Shown here in pieces: positions 31,004-39,468 of a DNA stretch of 42,214 bases (position 1 is its first letter; each line of letters opens with the position of its first letter). The notes beneath the pieces are model-generated. The model saw only the letters and a list, made by a program, of their open reading frames with translations, had not been told where the DNA came from and made no database searches. Location: NCBI GenBank assembly GCA_029261475.1, contig JAJDBG010000073.1, positions 1 to 42,214 of the forward strand, in the 5' to 3' direction. Origin of the DNA: Nitrospinaceae bacterium. GTDB taxonomy: Bacteria > Nitrospinota > Nitrospinia > Nitrospinales > VA-1. Position numbers and translations under genes: made by a program.

Positions 31004-32350
31004 TCAGTCGGTAGATTCAGAGTTGATGAATTTTTTGAGGAATGGGAACATTGCGCCGCGTTTCTCGATCATCTCCTCGCGTGATTTTTTGACGACCGCT
31101 TCATCGATCAAGACGATATTACGTTCCTCCGCATAGCGTTCGATTCCTTTGACCACCATACCGCGAGCAAAAGAAGGAATACGTTCCAGCCGTTGTTGAG
31201 CCTCAGGAGTCCATTGGACATTGTATTCAACCTCCAGGCCTAGCGTGTCTTCGACTTTCAAAGTGATTTCTTTATTGCCATGCTTCCCCGGCTCATAGTC
31301 ACAAGAAGGGTCTTCCGCCATGTAATTTCCCGTTTCCGCAAAAGCCCGCGCCCGACACCCCGAACACATCGAAGAGAACTCACAAGTTCCGCATTTTCCT
31401 TCCAGCTTCTTCCTGTCGCGTAGATCCTGCATGAGCTTCGAGTTGTACCAAAGATCCTTAAAAGTAGAAGTCTTCAGATTGCCAACCGGTTCCTCAATGA
31501 AAGGGCAAGGCGTGAGATTTCCCTCCGGAGTGATTCTGCTGTAATGCGTTGCCGCCGGACAGCCACCCGTATAAGTACGAGTGTAAACCGAGTCAGGATC
31601 ATTTTCGTAAACCACACGCTTGTATTGAGGAGCGCATTTAGAATTGATCATCAAGCGGCCCTTGTATTCCATCTGTAAATCGTAAAGCGTTTTGAGAGCG
31701 TCCTCATAAGCCTCATTGGAAATATCCGTGTTGCCCTGACCCCGCCCCGTGCAAACGAGGAAGTACAGATTGAAAGCGATGGCCCCCATTTTCTCTGCAT
31801 AAGCAACCACTTCAGGGATTTCCTTGTAATTCATGTCCGAAACCGACATCTGAATCAGAAAGTCGACACCGACCTCATTGAGAATTTCAAATGCTTTCGT
31901 CGAGTTTTCCCAAGCCTGATCCATACCGCGAAATTTATTGTGTTTGATCGCATCCATAGAGTCGATGCTGATGCCGACCCCATGCGCGCCAGCCTCCTTG
32001 ATCTTCTTCGCATTGGCGTGGTTGATGAGCGTGCCGTTGGTGCCCAGTACGACCATGAACTTCTTGTCCGCCGCGTAACGGATGATCTCGTAAATATCAG
32101 GTCGCAATAAAGGCTCGCCCCCGGTGAGAATGAGGAAAGCATTGGGATTGACCTCCGCGATCTGATCCACAACATTGAAACATTCCTGCGTATTCAACTC
32201 ATCCGTGCGGAAACCGCCGCGAAATTCCGCATCGAGGTAGCAATGATCGCAATTCAGATTGCAACGTTTCGTGAGGTTCCAGGAAATCGAGTAAGCCCTG
32301 AAGTCCATTTTTACATCAGGAGTTTTAACATCCGTTTCGGTAGTACTCAT
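31004..32350 (-). CDS. Radical SAM/SPASM protein, NirJ/AhbC/AhbD-like, with C-terminal PCP_red-like domain
   Basis: 448 aa from the ATG at 32350 (GTG at 32368 is an alternative; GAGTGGAG is upstream). Cys30, Cys34 and Cys37 (CNLNCDHC) bind the radical SAM [4Fe-4S] cluster; GGEP is at 77-80. SPASM-type Cys follow (239, 264, 282, 320, 323, 329, 332, 350; e.g. CGTCEFSSMCSGCRARA). This pattern, with CAPQYKR and GCPAATHYSRITPEGNLTPCP, matches tetrapyrrole-modifying enzymes of heme d1 and alternative heme routes. Residues ~378-430 (WTPEAQQRLERIPSFARGMV) resemble the PCP_red domain of light-independent protochlorophyllide reductase subunits. A tetrapyrrole or metal-cofactor role is likely; substrate unknown. 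No haem genes are adjacent. Confidence 0.82.
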   Translation of the reverse strand: MSTTETDVKTPDVKMDFRAYSISWNLTKRCNLNCDHCYLDAEFRGGFRTDELNTQECFNVVDQIAEVNPNAFLILTGGEPLLRPDIYEIIRYAADKKFMVVLGTNGTLINHANAKKIKEAGAHGVGISIDSMDAIKHNKFRGMDQAWENSTKAFEILNEVGVDFLIQMSVSDMNYKEIPEVVAYAEKMGAIAFNLYFLVCTGRGQGNTDISNEAYEDALKTLYDLQMEYKGRLMINSKCAPQYKRVVYENDPDSVYTRTYTGGCPAATHYSRITPEGNLTPCPFIEEPVGNLKTSTFKDLWYNSKLMQDLRDRKKLEGKCGTCEFSSMCSGCRARAFAETGNYMAEDPSCDYEPGKHGNKEITLKVEDTLGLEVEYNVQWTPEAQQRLERIPSFARGMVVKGIERYAEERNIVLIDEAVVKKSREEMIEKRGAMFPFLKKFINSESTD

Positions 32351-32486
32351 AGCAATATATATCTCCACTCAGCGCAGGGTAGGGGAAAGACCGACCCCGG
32401 CGCAGATTAAGAATAAAAGGATAACTGCCCATTTCAGAAATGGATACCTATCATAAAACCTTTTTGCCCAACAGACAAATGAAAAG

Positions 32487-32503
32487 GGCAGGCAACGCCT
32501 GCC
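32487..32503. repeat. REP-like palindrome GGCAGGC-AAC-GCCTGCC
   Basis: Perfect 7-bp stem in GGGCAGGCAACGCCTGCCGG, near-identical to the unit at 30833-30847. It lies about 137 nt upstream of the radical SAM start, in the gap 32351-33006. Confidence 0.55.
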
Positions 32504-32625
32504 GGAAATTTAAACATCCGAACATTTGTTTCAATCAAGCGTTTGCTCCACCAGAACAATTTCTTCAAAGAATTTGCGTTTTCCGCCAATACGGAAACAA
32601 TAATCCAGAGCTACACCCAAAGCCT

Positions 32626-32833
32626 GTCATTGCGAGGAGGCTGAAAGCCAAAATGTAGGGCAAGCTTTAGCGAGCCCACTTAAGTAAAACTTTCCTTACA
32701 TTTCTAGGGATACACAGCTTGCTGTGATATTCCTGAACAGCGGCAATCCATTTTGATTTTATTTTTCGGGGTAGGTGTGGAATGATATTTGGAAAAATGG
32801 ATCGCGGCACTCCCTGCGGTCGTTCGCGATGAC
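32626..32833. mobile_element. MITE-like inverted-repeat element, left arm interrupted by a second repeat
   Basis: The right arm (32794-32833, AAAATGGATCGCGGC ... GCGATGAC) is the reverse complement, with mismatches, of a left arm split in two: GTCATTGCGAGGAGGCTGAA (32626-32645, continuing to 32649) and AGCGGCAATCCATTTT (32739-32754). About 89 nt (32650-32738) sit between the two pieces and include the palindrome CACAGCTTGCTGTG (32713-32726). Ends GTCAT/ATGAC are typical of GTCATTGCGA-type genomic repeats. No transposase gene is present. The outer parts of 32351-32940 hold only further short hairpins. Confidence 0.55.
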
Positions 32834-32947
32834 GATTTGAGACGGTTCTCGAATTCTTCGAGAGCGACTCCGTTAGCGACTTTCTCTCCAAGAGACGGTT
32901 TGATTTGAAGAATTCCGGATATCGAGGGGAGCATTGCTTGAAAATAA

Positions 32948-32983
32948 AAAACCCCCTCAAGCTATTTAGCTTGAGGGGGTTTT
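32948..32983. terminator. Strong intrinsic terminator after aconitase
   Basis: 17-bp perfect stem: 32948-32964 with 32967-32983, with CCCCCTCAAGCTA in the core and A/T runs at both sides. Read on the minus strand it follows the aconitase stop by 24 nt and ends in a T-run. It can work in both directions. Confidence 0.92.
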
Positions 32984-33006
32984 CTTTTGCTTGATGAATC
33001 AGAACA

Positions 33007-35265
33007 TTACTTCTGCGCTCCAACATAATTGAGTGCAGATCCGTAATTAAACCATTCGATTTCGGTTTCGTTCAGGGTATGCGTCAATTCGATGGACTCG
33101 CTGGACCCGTCTTCGTGAACGACTTTCATTGTGACGCCTTTGTCTGACGAGAGTTGATCGAGTCCTTCAAAGGTGATCTTGTCTTTGGCCTGAATCTTGT
33201 CGAAATCACTTTTTTCTGAGAAGAAGAAAGGGAGAACGCCTTGTTTCTTGAGGTTGGCCTCAAAGATTCGGGCATAGGAGTTGGCGACGAATGCGAGACA
33301 ACCCATGTGGCGTGGTTCCATTGCCGCATGCTCTCGACTGGAGCCTTCACCCAGATTCTCATCACCAAAAACCACCCAACCGGTCTTTTTATTTTCTTTC
33401 AGGTCACGGGCGATCTTGTTCAGCTCGATGCCTGTTTCACCTGTCAGGGGATGGGTGCCTGATCCGGTTTCGTCTGTGAATGCGTTGGTTGCCCCGAGAA
33501 ACATGTTGTTGCTGATGTTGTCGAGGTGACCACGAAACTTCAACCAAGGTCCCGCTTGGGAAATGTGATCTGTTGTACATTTGCCTTTTGCTTTCAACAA
33601 GACGGGTAGGTCTTTGTAGTCGGCAACGGGGTCTTGCTTCGGAAAGGGTGACAAAATTGCTAAACGCTCACTGGTGGGGCTGACGACAACTTCGCCGGAC
33701 ATTGTCGATGCTTCGAAGCCGTTGTCCTTTGAGGTGTAGCCGTTAGGAGGCAGTACGTCTCCTTTGGGTGGTTGAAACTTGAAGTCCTTGCCGTCTTTGT
33801 CTTTCAGGCTATCTGTCATTGGGTTGAACTTCATGGAACCGCCAAATGCCATTGCGACTACCAACTCGGGACTGCTGATGAAGCCCAGCGTATCTGGGTT
33901 GCCATCATTTCTTTTGGCAAAGTTGCGATTGTAGGATGTGAGAATGCTGTTGGCTTCACCCTTTTGCTTGTCTTCTCGTTTCCACTGACCGATACAGGGT
34001 CCGCAAGCGTTGGCTAGTACGGTTGCTCCAATGTCTTCGAAATCTTTGAGGATGCCATCGCGTTTGATGGTCTCAAAAATCGTTTCAGAGCCCGGGGTTA
34101 CGAGGAAATTGGATTTTACTTTGAGTCCTGCGTCTTTCGCCTGGCGAACGAGGTTGACCGAACGGGTCAGATCTTCGTAGCTGGAGTTGGTGCAAGAACC
34201 GATAAGAGCGGCAGATAAATCTGCGGGATAATTTTTCTCATCGACTTCTGCAGACATGGCAGAGACGGGACGTCCGAGATCAGGCGTGTGTGGGCCAACG
34301 ATATAAGGCTCCAAAGCATCCAGATCGATTTCATGAACTTCATCGTAGTATTTCTCAGGATTTTGCTCGGTCTCAGGGTCGGACTGCAGGTGCTGTGCGT
34401 ATTTCTTGCAGAGATCAGCGATGTCGCCACGTCCTGTAGCTCGCATATAAGGATCGAGATGCTCATCGTATCCGAAGATAGAGGTGGTAGCTCCAATCTC
34501 GGCTCCCATGTTGGTAACGGTGCCTTTACCGGTAGCACTGATGGAACGGGCTCCTTCACCAAAGTATTCTACAATTTTGCCTGTGCCACCTTTAACGGTG
34601 AGCATGGTAGCTACTTTGAGTATGATGTCTTTGGCCGAAGTCCAGCCGCTGAGAGTTCCTTTTAGCTTGATGCCGATCAATTTAGGCATTTTGGTTGAGA
34701 AGCCTTGTCCTGTCATAACGTCTACCGCATCGGCTCCACCTACACCGATGGCGATCATTCCCATTCCACCACCATTAGGCGTGTGAGAGTCGGTACCGAC
34801 TATCAAGGTGCCGGGGCAAGCGTAGTTTTCGTAAACAACTTGATGGATGATTCCAGAGCCGGGCTTCCAGAAATCCATGCCGTACTTCATTGCCGCTGAA
34901 CGTAAAAAGTCGTAGACTTCCTTATTCACTTCCTCTGCCGTGACGAGATCTTTTTCTGATCCAACAGCGGCCTGGATCAAATGATCGCAGTGAACACTGG
35001 AAGGGACTGCTACTTTGGGAAGCAGGGCTGACATGAATTGCAAAATAGCCATCTGTGCTGTCGCGTCTTGCATGGCCACGCGATCGGGGAAAAGCTGAAT
35101 ATCAGAAATACCTCGCTCGAGTTTGGAAAAGTCGGTGTCTTCCATATGCGAGTATAAAATCTTTTCTGCTATAGTAAGCCCACGACCTAAATTTTTTCGG
35201 GCGGCTTCAAATTTTTGCTCCATGGATTGAAATAGTTTTTCAATCGGGTCTTTTTCCAGTAACAT
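33007..35265 (-). CDS. Aconitate hydratase, mitochondrial-type
   Basis: 752 aa, the length of the mitochondrial-type aconitase group rather than the ~890-aa AcnA or AcnB. It interconverts citrate and isocitrate (TCA or reductive TCA cycle). The [4Fe-4S] ligands are Cys358 (GSCTNSS) and Cys421/Cys424 (ACGPCIGQW). Other landmarks: VPSSVHCDHLIQA, GTDSHTPNGGGMGMIAIGVG, GKCTTDHISQAGPWL and GEGSSREHAAMEPRHMG of the swivel domain. AAGGAG lies 6 nt before the ATG. Single gene, with a 17-bp terminator after it. This aconitase class is found in mitochondria, Bacteroidetes and some deep-branching Gram-negative groups. Confidence 0.95.
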   Translation of the reverse strand: MLLEKDPIEKLFQSMEQKFEAARKNLGRGLTIAEKILYSHMEDTDFSKLERGISDIQLFPDRVAMQDATAQMAILQFMSALLPKVAVPSSVHCDHLIQAAVGSEKDLVTAEEVNKEVYDFLRSAAMKYGMDFWKPGSGIIHQVVYENYACPGTLIVGTDSHTPNGGGMGMIAIGVGGADAVDVMTGQGFSTKMPKLIGIKLKGTLSGWTSAKDIILKVATMLTVKGGTGKIVEYFGEGARSISATGKGTVTNMGAEIGATTSIFGYDEHLDPYMRATGRGDIADLCKKYAQHLQSDPETEQNPEKYYDEVHEIDLDALEPYIVGPHTPDLGRPVSAMSAEVDEKNYPADLSAALIGSCTNSSYEDLTRSVNLVRQAKDAGLKVKSNFLVTPGSETIFETIKRDGILKDFEDIGATVLANACGPCIGQWKREDKQKGEANSILTSYNRNFAKRNDGNPDTLGFISSPELVVAMAFGGSMKFNPMTDSLKDKDGKDFKFQPPKGDVLPPNGYTSKDNGFEASTMSGEVVVSPTSERLAILSPFPKQDPVADYKDLPVLLKAKGKCTTDHISQAGPWLKFRGHLDNISNNMFLGATNAFTDETGSGTHPLTGETGIELNKIARDLKENKKTGWVVFGDENLGEGSSREHAAMEPRHMGCLAFVANSYARIFEANLKKQGVLPFFFSEKSDFDKIQAKDKITFEGLDQLSSDKGVTMKVVHEDGSSESIELTHTLNETEIEWFNYGSALNYVGAQK

Positions 35266-35659
35266 GCATGTCTCCTTAGCAGTGAACTATAAATTGAAGT
35301 TGTACAAATTTGTGTAGATTGTTGTATTAGATTTCAATCAGCTGGTTTGGATTCCAGCTTCTTTAAATATGAGATTTTATTGAGGGAAAAAAATAGCGTA
35401 TTGTTGCATGTTCAGGCTAAATTTTCAATAGTTTTCGATCCTTTTTTATTGATTTCTAAACTTTTTAAGGGTGTGTTGAATATAGCCTCAAACGGATAAA
35501 TTTAAAAAAACATGCAATTTGTTAACCGGGCACTGCTGTATGATTTTTATTATTTTCCTGATTTGTAAAGTCCCACAGCTTGCTGTGGCTTTCAATTTCA
35601 AAAAAACGAATTTTTCGATAGCTCCTTTAAAACTATAAATATGGAAATGATTGTCGAAT
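35266..35659. other. Divergent intergenic region (aconitase / alpha-beta hydrolase)
   Basis: AT-rich, about 390 nt. It holds ACAAATTTGT (35304-35313) and AGCTGG-N8-CCAGCT (35340-35359) upstream of aconitase as possible operators, and the palindrome at 35573-35588. The minus-strand open frame here has no ribosome site or coding look. Confidence 0.4.
35573..35588. repeat. Palindromic repeat CCACAGC-TT-GCTGTGG
   Basis: Perfect 7-bp arms. The same core CACAGCTTGCTGTG occurs at 32713-32726, 2.9 kb away, inside the interrupted element. Both are intergenic, so this is a dispersed small repeat. Confidence 0.6.
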
Positions 35660-36424
35660 ATGCCGTCAATATTTGATTCACCCGAATTCAATGGGAATTT
35701 GTTTTTCCCTCGACCCGATTTAAAAACACCTCCTCCCACTGCGGTAGACATCTACGTTCAGGCTAAGGATCAGGTGAAATTGCATGTTCGAAGGTATCCT
35801 GACGAAGGTGCAAAATTTGTTCTACTCTACTTCCATGGCAATGGTGAAATCGCTTCGGATTATGATGACTTGGCAGAAATATTTTCATCTCTGAATGCGG
35901 AATTGATTGTCGCTGAGTACAGAGGATACGGCAGAAGTGATGGTCAACCAACGCTTAGAAGAACTTTAGAAGATGCGCATTTGATCTATCAATCTCTTTT
36001 GGAGGAAGGTCTTCTGAGTAGAGGATGTTGTGTGATGGGCCGTTCTTTAGGGAGTGCTTCGGCTATTGAATTGAGCTCAAAGCATGACGCGATTTCTGCT
36101 TGCGTGATCGAGAGTGGTTACGCAGACCCGGTTCCTTTGGTGGAGAGACGCGGACTGCGCATCGAGAAAACGACGGACGAAGAGAATAGCTCCTTCAACA
36201 ATTCGCACAAGATTGCCAGCGTCAATTGCCCGACTCTCATCATGCATGGTGAAGATGATTTTTTGATCTCATCTAAAGAAGCTGAGGAAAATTTCCGGTG
36301 CGCTGGAACGAAAGAAAAGACATTGGAAATTCTTGAAGGGGTGGGGCACAATGACATGATGATGGCTCAGAACGGTGCGTATTTTAAAGTCTTAAATACT
36401 TTTTTTAGTTTATATTTTAAATAG
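35660..36424 (+). CDS. Alpha/beta hydrolase (BEM46/YqkD-like serine hydrolase)
   Basis: 254 aa from the ATG at 35660; a TTG 9 nt earlier is in frame but less likely. Oxyanion motif LLYFHGNGE (~56-63), EYRGYGRSDG, nucleophile elbow GRSLGS with Ser129, catalytic Asp in HGEDDFLI and His in GVGHND near the end. The layout fits small cytosolic hydrolases of the BEM46/YqkD type; no signal peptide is seen. Substrate unknown. It is followed by the LRR gene 62 nt later on the same strand. Confidence 0.85.
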   Translation: MPSIFDSPEFNGNLFFPRPDLKTPPPTAVDIYVQAKDQVKLHVRRYPDEGAKFVLLYFHGNGEIASDYDDLAEIFSSLNAELIVAEYRGYGRSDGQPTLRRTLEDAHLIYQSLLEEGLLSRGCCVMGRSLGSASAIELSSKHDAISACVIESGYADPVPLVERRGLRIEKTTDEENSSFNNSHKIASVNCPTLIMHGEDDFLISSKEAEENFRCAGTKEKTLEILEGVGHNDMMMAQNGAYFKVLNTFFSLYFK

Positions 36425-36486
36425 CTTTATGGGTAAATATGTAATGTTGTTAATTAATAAAATTCGATTTTAATTGGAGCCTGTTG

Positions 36487-37683
36487 ATGGTCGATCGATA
36501 TTTCAATATAGAAGGAAAGATAAGGAATGGTTTTCAATTGAGTCAGGACTACGAGGCACTTGATTTCAATTTTGTTAAGCTTGGAGATGGTGGGGTAGAG
36601 GCTTTGTGTAAATCTCGCTCTGTGAAACAGTTGCGACGCTTGACACTTTCAGGAAACAAACTCGGACCGTATGGAGCAAAAGTTCTTTCCGAATCGGACA
36701 AACTACCAAATCTTGAATCTCTCAAACTTTATAAAAATAAAATTGGTAATGAGGGTGTCGGGTACCTGGCCAAAGCTGAAAATTTTCCCCACCTCAAGTC
36801 ACTGCGTCTAGCCTGGAACGAGATCGGTGCGGAAGGAATGCGCCTTCTATCTGAAGCCAAAGGTATGGGGGAATTGACTTCTCTTTCTTTGGCTGAAAAC
36901 AAATTTGGGGACGATGGACTCAAACACTTCGCCAGTTCCAAATCATTTACAAATTTGAGTTATCTTGATTTGAGAAAAACAGGTATCACAGATGAAGGTG
37001 TCATTGCTCTGGCTAAAGGAGGCAATTTCCCAAGTTTAGAAAAGATTGATATTTCCGACAACGACATTGGTGTTGACGGCAAGGCCGCTATCGCCGAACT
37101 CCTTATTTTGAAACTTTGCAAAAGTCGCCTTAAGGACGACGGAACGGTTCTCGATCTCAGCAAACTGGGTATTGGTGATACAGAGTGCATATTCATAGCT
37201 TCCTGTGAGGAATTTGCAAACCTGACTCACCTTTATATGGAACTGAATAGGGTGACTTCCGTAGGGGCACGCTCCCTGGCCGAGTCCGAGTATTTGGGAA
37301 ATTTGACTCTCCTGTCACTCGATAGGAATAAAATTGGAGATGAGGGTGCGGAATTGATTGCAAACTCACCGATATTTGCCAATATCGAGGTCTTGATGCT
37401 GGAGTTCAATAATCTGACAGATCGGGGCCTGTTAGCCATTGCAGGGTCGGAGCATATGTCGAACCTCGTGCGCCTGTATATTGATGAAAATGATTACACT
37501 GAAGAAGGGTTTGAAGCACTTGGAACCTCGGAATTTTTGACTCAACTGGAGTATCCAGAGTTTGAGCGAGAAGAAGAGGTTGAGGACGAAGAGGAAGTCG
37601 AGGAAGAATTCGAAGACGTCGAAGAGCTTGAAGACGTTGAGGAAGAAGAAGATCTCGACGATGAAGAGGAAATTGGGCAGTAA
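36487..37683 (+). CDS. Leucine-rich-repeat (RNase-inhibitor-type) protein with acidic tail
   Basis: 398 aa from the ATG at 36487 (GGAG 7 nt upstream). About ten LRR units of ~27 residues of the form LxxLxLxxNxIGxEG (LRRLTLSGNKLG, LESLKLYKNKIG, LKSLRLAWNEIG, LTSLSLAENKFG, LTLLSLDRNKIG, LVRLYIDENDYT). A break near residues 200-220 (ELLILKLCKSRLKDDGT) separates two blocks that begin alike (ALDFNFVKLGDGG versus VLDLSKLGIGDTE), suggesting internal duplication. The last ~40 residues are almost only Glu/Asp with Val/Leu. No signal peptide or membrane segment, so probably a cytoplasmic binding scaffold. Partner unknown. Confidence 0.85.
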   Translation: MVDRYFNIEGKIRNGFQLSQDYEALDFNFVKLGDGGVEALCKSRSVKQLRRLTLSGNKLGPYGAKVLSESDKLPNLESLKLYKNKIGNEGVGYLAKAENFPHLKSLRLAWNEIGAEGMRLLSEAKGMGELTSLSLAENKFGDDGLKHFASSKSFTNLSYLDLRKTGITDEGVIALAKGGNFPSLEKIDISDNDIGVDGKAAIAELLILKLCKSRLKDDGTVLDLSKLGIGDTECIFIASCEEFANLTHLYMELNRVTSVGARSLAESEYLGNLTLLSLDRNKIGDEGAELIANSPIFANIEVLMLEFNNLTDRGLLAIAGSEHMSNLVRLYIDENDYTEEGFEALGTSEFLTQLEYPEFEREEEVEDEEEVEEEFEDVEELEDVEEEEDLDDEEEIGQ

Positions 37684-37730
37684 ACCTAAGTAATATCAGA
37701 ATTAATTAGTATTTTGGGTCATTAAAATTT

Positions 37731-38543
37731 TCAATTTTTCCTTATTTGGCTGATTGAGAGACTGATTAGAAACAACATTCCAAGAACAGCGACTAGAGTG
37801 GACCCTGTTGGAAGGTCCAATATTGTGGACAAGGTAATTCCCAAGACGCTTCCCAGTGCTCCGACGGTTGCACCGATAATCCATTGGTTAAAAAAAACGT
37901 TGGAAAAAATCAGTCCGCAGGTGGCGGGGATTATCAAGAAACTGAAGATAAGGAATATTCCTGCAGATTTTACCGAAACGACAACGATCAATCCCAGGCT
38001 CAAGTAAAAAAGAAAGTCCCAGCTTATTTGTTCCTTTGAAAGTTTTTCGCGGTAATGATTTGATATCTGTTGAAACCGATTCTGGAATATCCAGTGGAAA
38101 ACCCCGACTAAAAAACATATCCCGGTTAATTTAAGGACTCCTACCCAGGAGATCCACAATATGGAACCATTGAGTAGCTCCTTGATATGTTCTGCTCCGT
38201 GCGGAGTTTGATCCACTGCTAGAATTGCAAGAGCCGAACTGACAACGTAAATGATTCCTATAACTGCTTCTTGAGGGACCTTTGGAATTAAGAAACGAAC
38301 GAAAGAAAAAAACACGGCTCCTGCAATGATTAGACTCAAAGAAAAAAATTGTGATTTTGGAGAGTCGAGAGGAATATCCCATGCAAATGCCAGAGTAGTT
38401 CCAAGTGCCGCTAACTGTGCCATTGAAAGATCAATAAAAATAATTTCCCTTTTCAACACGTGAAGGCCAAAGTAAGCCATAGTAATCGACAGGATTAGGC
38501 AGGCCACGGCTGGAGCGGCAATGAAAGGAAGAATCTCGATCAT
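37731..38543 (-). CDS. Metal ABC transporter permease, ZnuB/MntB-like
   Basis: 270 aa with seven or eight hydrophobic segments, the layout of the ABC-3 permease family. LHVLKREIIFIDLSMAQLAALG near the N-terminus is the conserved segment of ZnuB/MntB/TroC permeases, and SVKSAGIFLIFSFLIIPA is the typical ATPase-contact region. It imports zinc or manganese from the periplasm. Its ATG overlaps the stop of the ZnuA-like gene by 4 nt. No ATPase gene is adjacent, so the ATPase must be encoded elsewhere. Confidence 0.9.
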   Translation of the reverse strand: MIEILPFIAAPAVACLILSITMAYFGLHVLKREIIFIDLSMAQLAALGTTLAFAWDIPLDSPKSQFFSLSLIIAGAVFFSFVRFLIPKVPQEAVIGIIYVVSSALAILAVDQTPHGAEHIKELLNGSILWISWVGVLKLTGICFLVGVFHWIFQNRFQQISNHYREKLSKEQISWDFLFYLSLGLIVVVSVKSAGIFLIFSFLIIPATCGLIFSNVFFNQWIIGATVGALGSVLGITLSTILDLPTGSTLVAVLGMLFLISLSISQIRKN

Positions 38544-39457
38544 TTCATTTCTCTTTCGAAATTCGAGACAATATAATCAAAAAGTCCAATGTATGTTTTA
38601 ACTTCATCAACTCCTCCAACCGAGACGGGGAGTGAGAGTATCTTGCTACCTGTTTTTTCAGCCACAAATTTTGCAGATTGGGATTCGTAATAATTCGCCT
38701 GGATAATGAGTTTTGTTTTGTCCATCCTCATCGCATCAACCACGTGTGCCAGATGCCTGGGAGTGGGAGGAATACCTGGTACGACTTCAATAAGAGCAGT
38801 ATATTGAATGCCAAAGTGTCTGAACAAGTAACTCCAGGTCCGGTGATACGTAGTCACTTTGAGACCTTTTGCAAATTCCATTCTACGACTCCATTCCATA
38901 ATTTTGACTTTGAGCCGCTCTGTAAAATTTTCCAGATTTTTTTGAAAAAAGCTTTTCTTGTCAGGAACTAATTGCGAGAGACGTTCCGCAATGAGGTGTG
39001 CGACACGAATTCCATTAATAGGATTCAGCAAATAATGTGGATTCCCAAAGGGATGAATATCTCCCATGGACCTGTCCAGTGTTTGCGGAATTTCAATAGG
39101 TTCAATAACAATCGATGCGTTTAAATGTCCAGGCCGATCGACCATGACGTCTGGATTACGAGAACCTTGAATCAAAAGAGGCAACCAGCCGATTTCCAAT
39201 TCCATGCCTTGGTAAATCAGTAAATCAGCACGGTTCAACCGGAACATGTAACTTGGCTTAGCCGCTATGAAATGTGCATCCTGATATCCTCGGGTTAAAG
39301 TATCCACCCGCACCTCATCTCCACCTATTTCTTTGGTAAGCGAGGCTAAATCTTGTGTAGTTGTTACTACCCTTAGAGCGGCCAATGCCGGTGCTGAACA
39401 GAAAATCAGAAATACCGACAAAGCCGCCCAAATGCTAGACTTTAATATACAAGTCAT
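38540..39457 (-). CDS. Metal ABC transporter substrate-binding protein, ZnuA-like
   Basis: 305 aa with a Sec signal peptide (1-27, SAPALA). Cluster A-I fold. Likely metal ligands are His62 (YQDAHFIAAKPSY), His141 (GNPHYLLNP) and His205 (TTYHRTWSY), with a fourth from the NYYES region (255-259) where family members have Asp or Glu. The His-rich loop of enterobacterial ZnuA is missing, so the metal may be Zn or Mn. AGGGGA precedes the ATG. It sits between an outer-membrane barrel (11 nt) and the permease (4-nt overlap), one operon. Confidence 0.88.
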   Translation of the reverse strand: MTCILKSSIWAALSVFLIFCSAPALAALRVVTTTQDLASLTKEIGGDEVRVDTLTRGYQDAHFIAAKPSYMFRLNRADLLIYQGMELEIGWLPLLIQGSRNPDVMVDRPGHLNASIVIEPIEIPQTLDRSMGDIHPFGNPHYLLNPINGIRVAHLIAERLSQLVPDKKSFFQKNLENFTERLKVKIMEWSRRMEFAKGLKVTTYHRTWSYLFRHFGIQYTALIEVVPGIPPTPRHLAHVVDAMRMDKTKLIIQANYYESQSAKFVAEKTGSKILSLPVSVGGVDEVKTYIGLFDYIVSNFEREMK

Positions 39458-39468
39458 TTTTTCCCCTA

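Noticed and set aside
32351-33006. CRISPR array in the repeat-rich gap
   Set aside because: The repeats are palindromic, unequal and unevenly spaced, and there are no cas genes.
32667-33026. Minus-strand 119-codon frame in the repeat-rich gap
   Set aside because: It runs through the interrupted inverted repeat and the aconitase terminator, so it cannot be a normal gene.
35488-35751. Minus-strand 87-codon frame overlapping the alpha/beta hydrolase start
   Set aside because: No ribosome site, AT-driven composition, and it crosses a palindromic repeat and the start of a well-supported gene.
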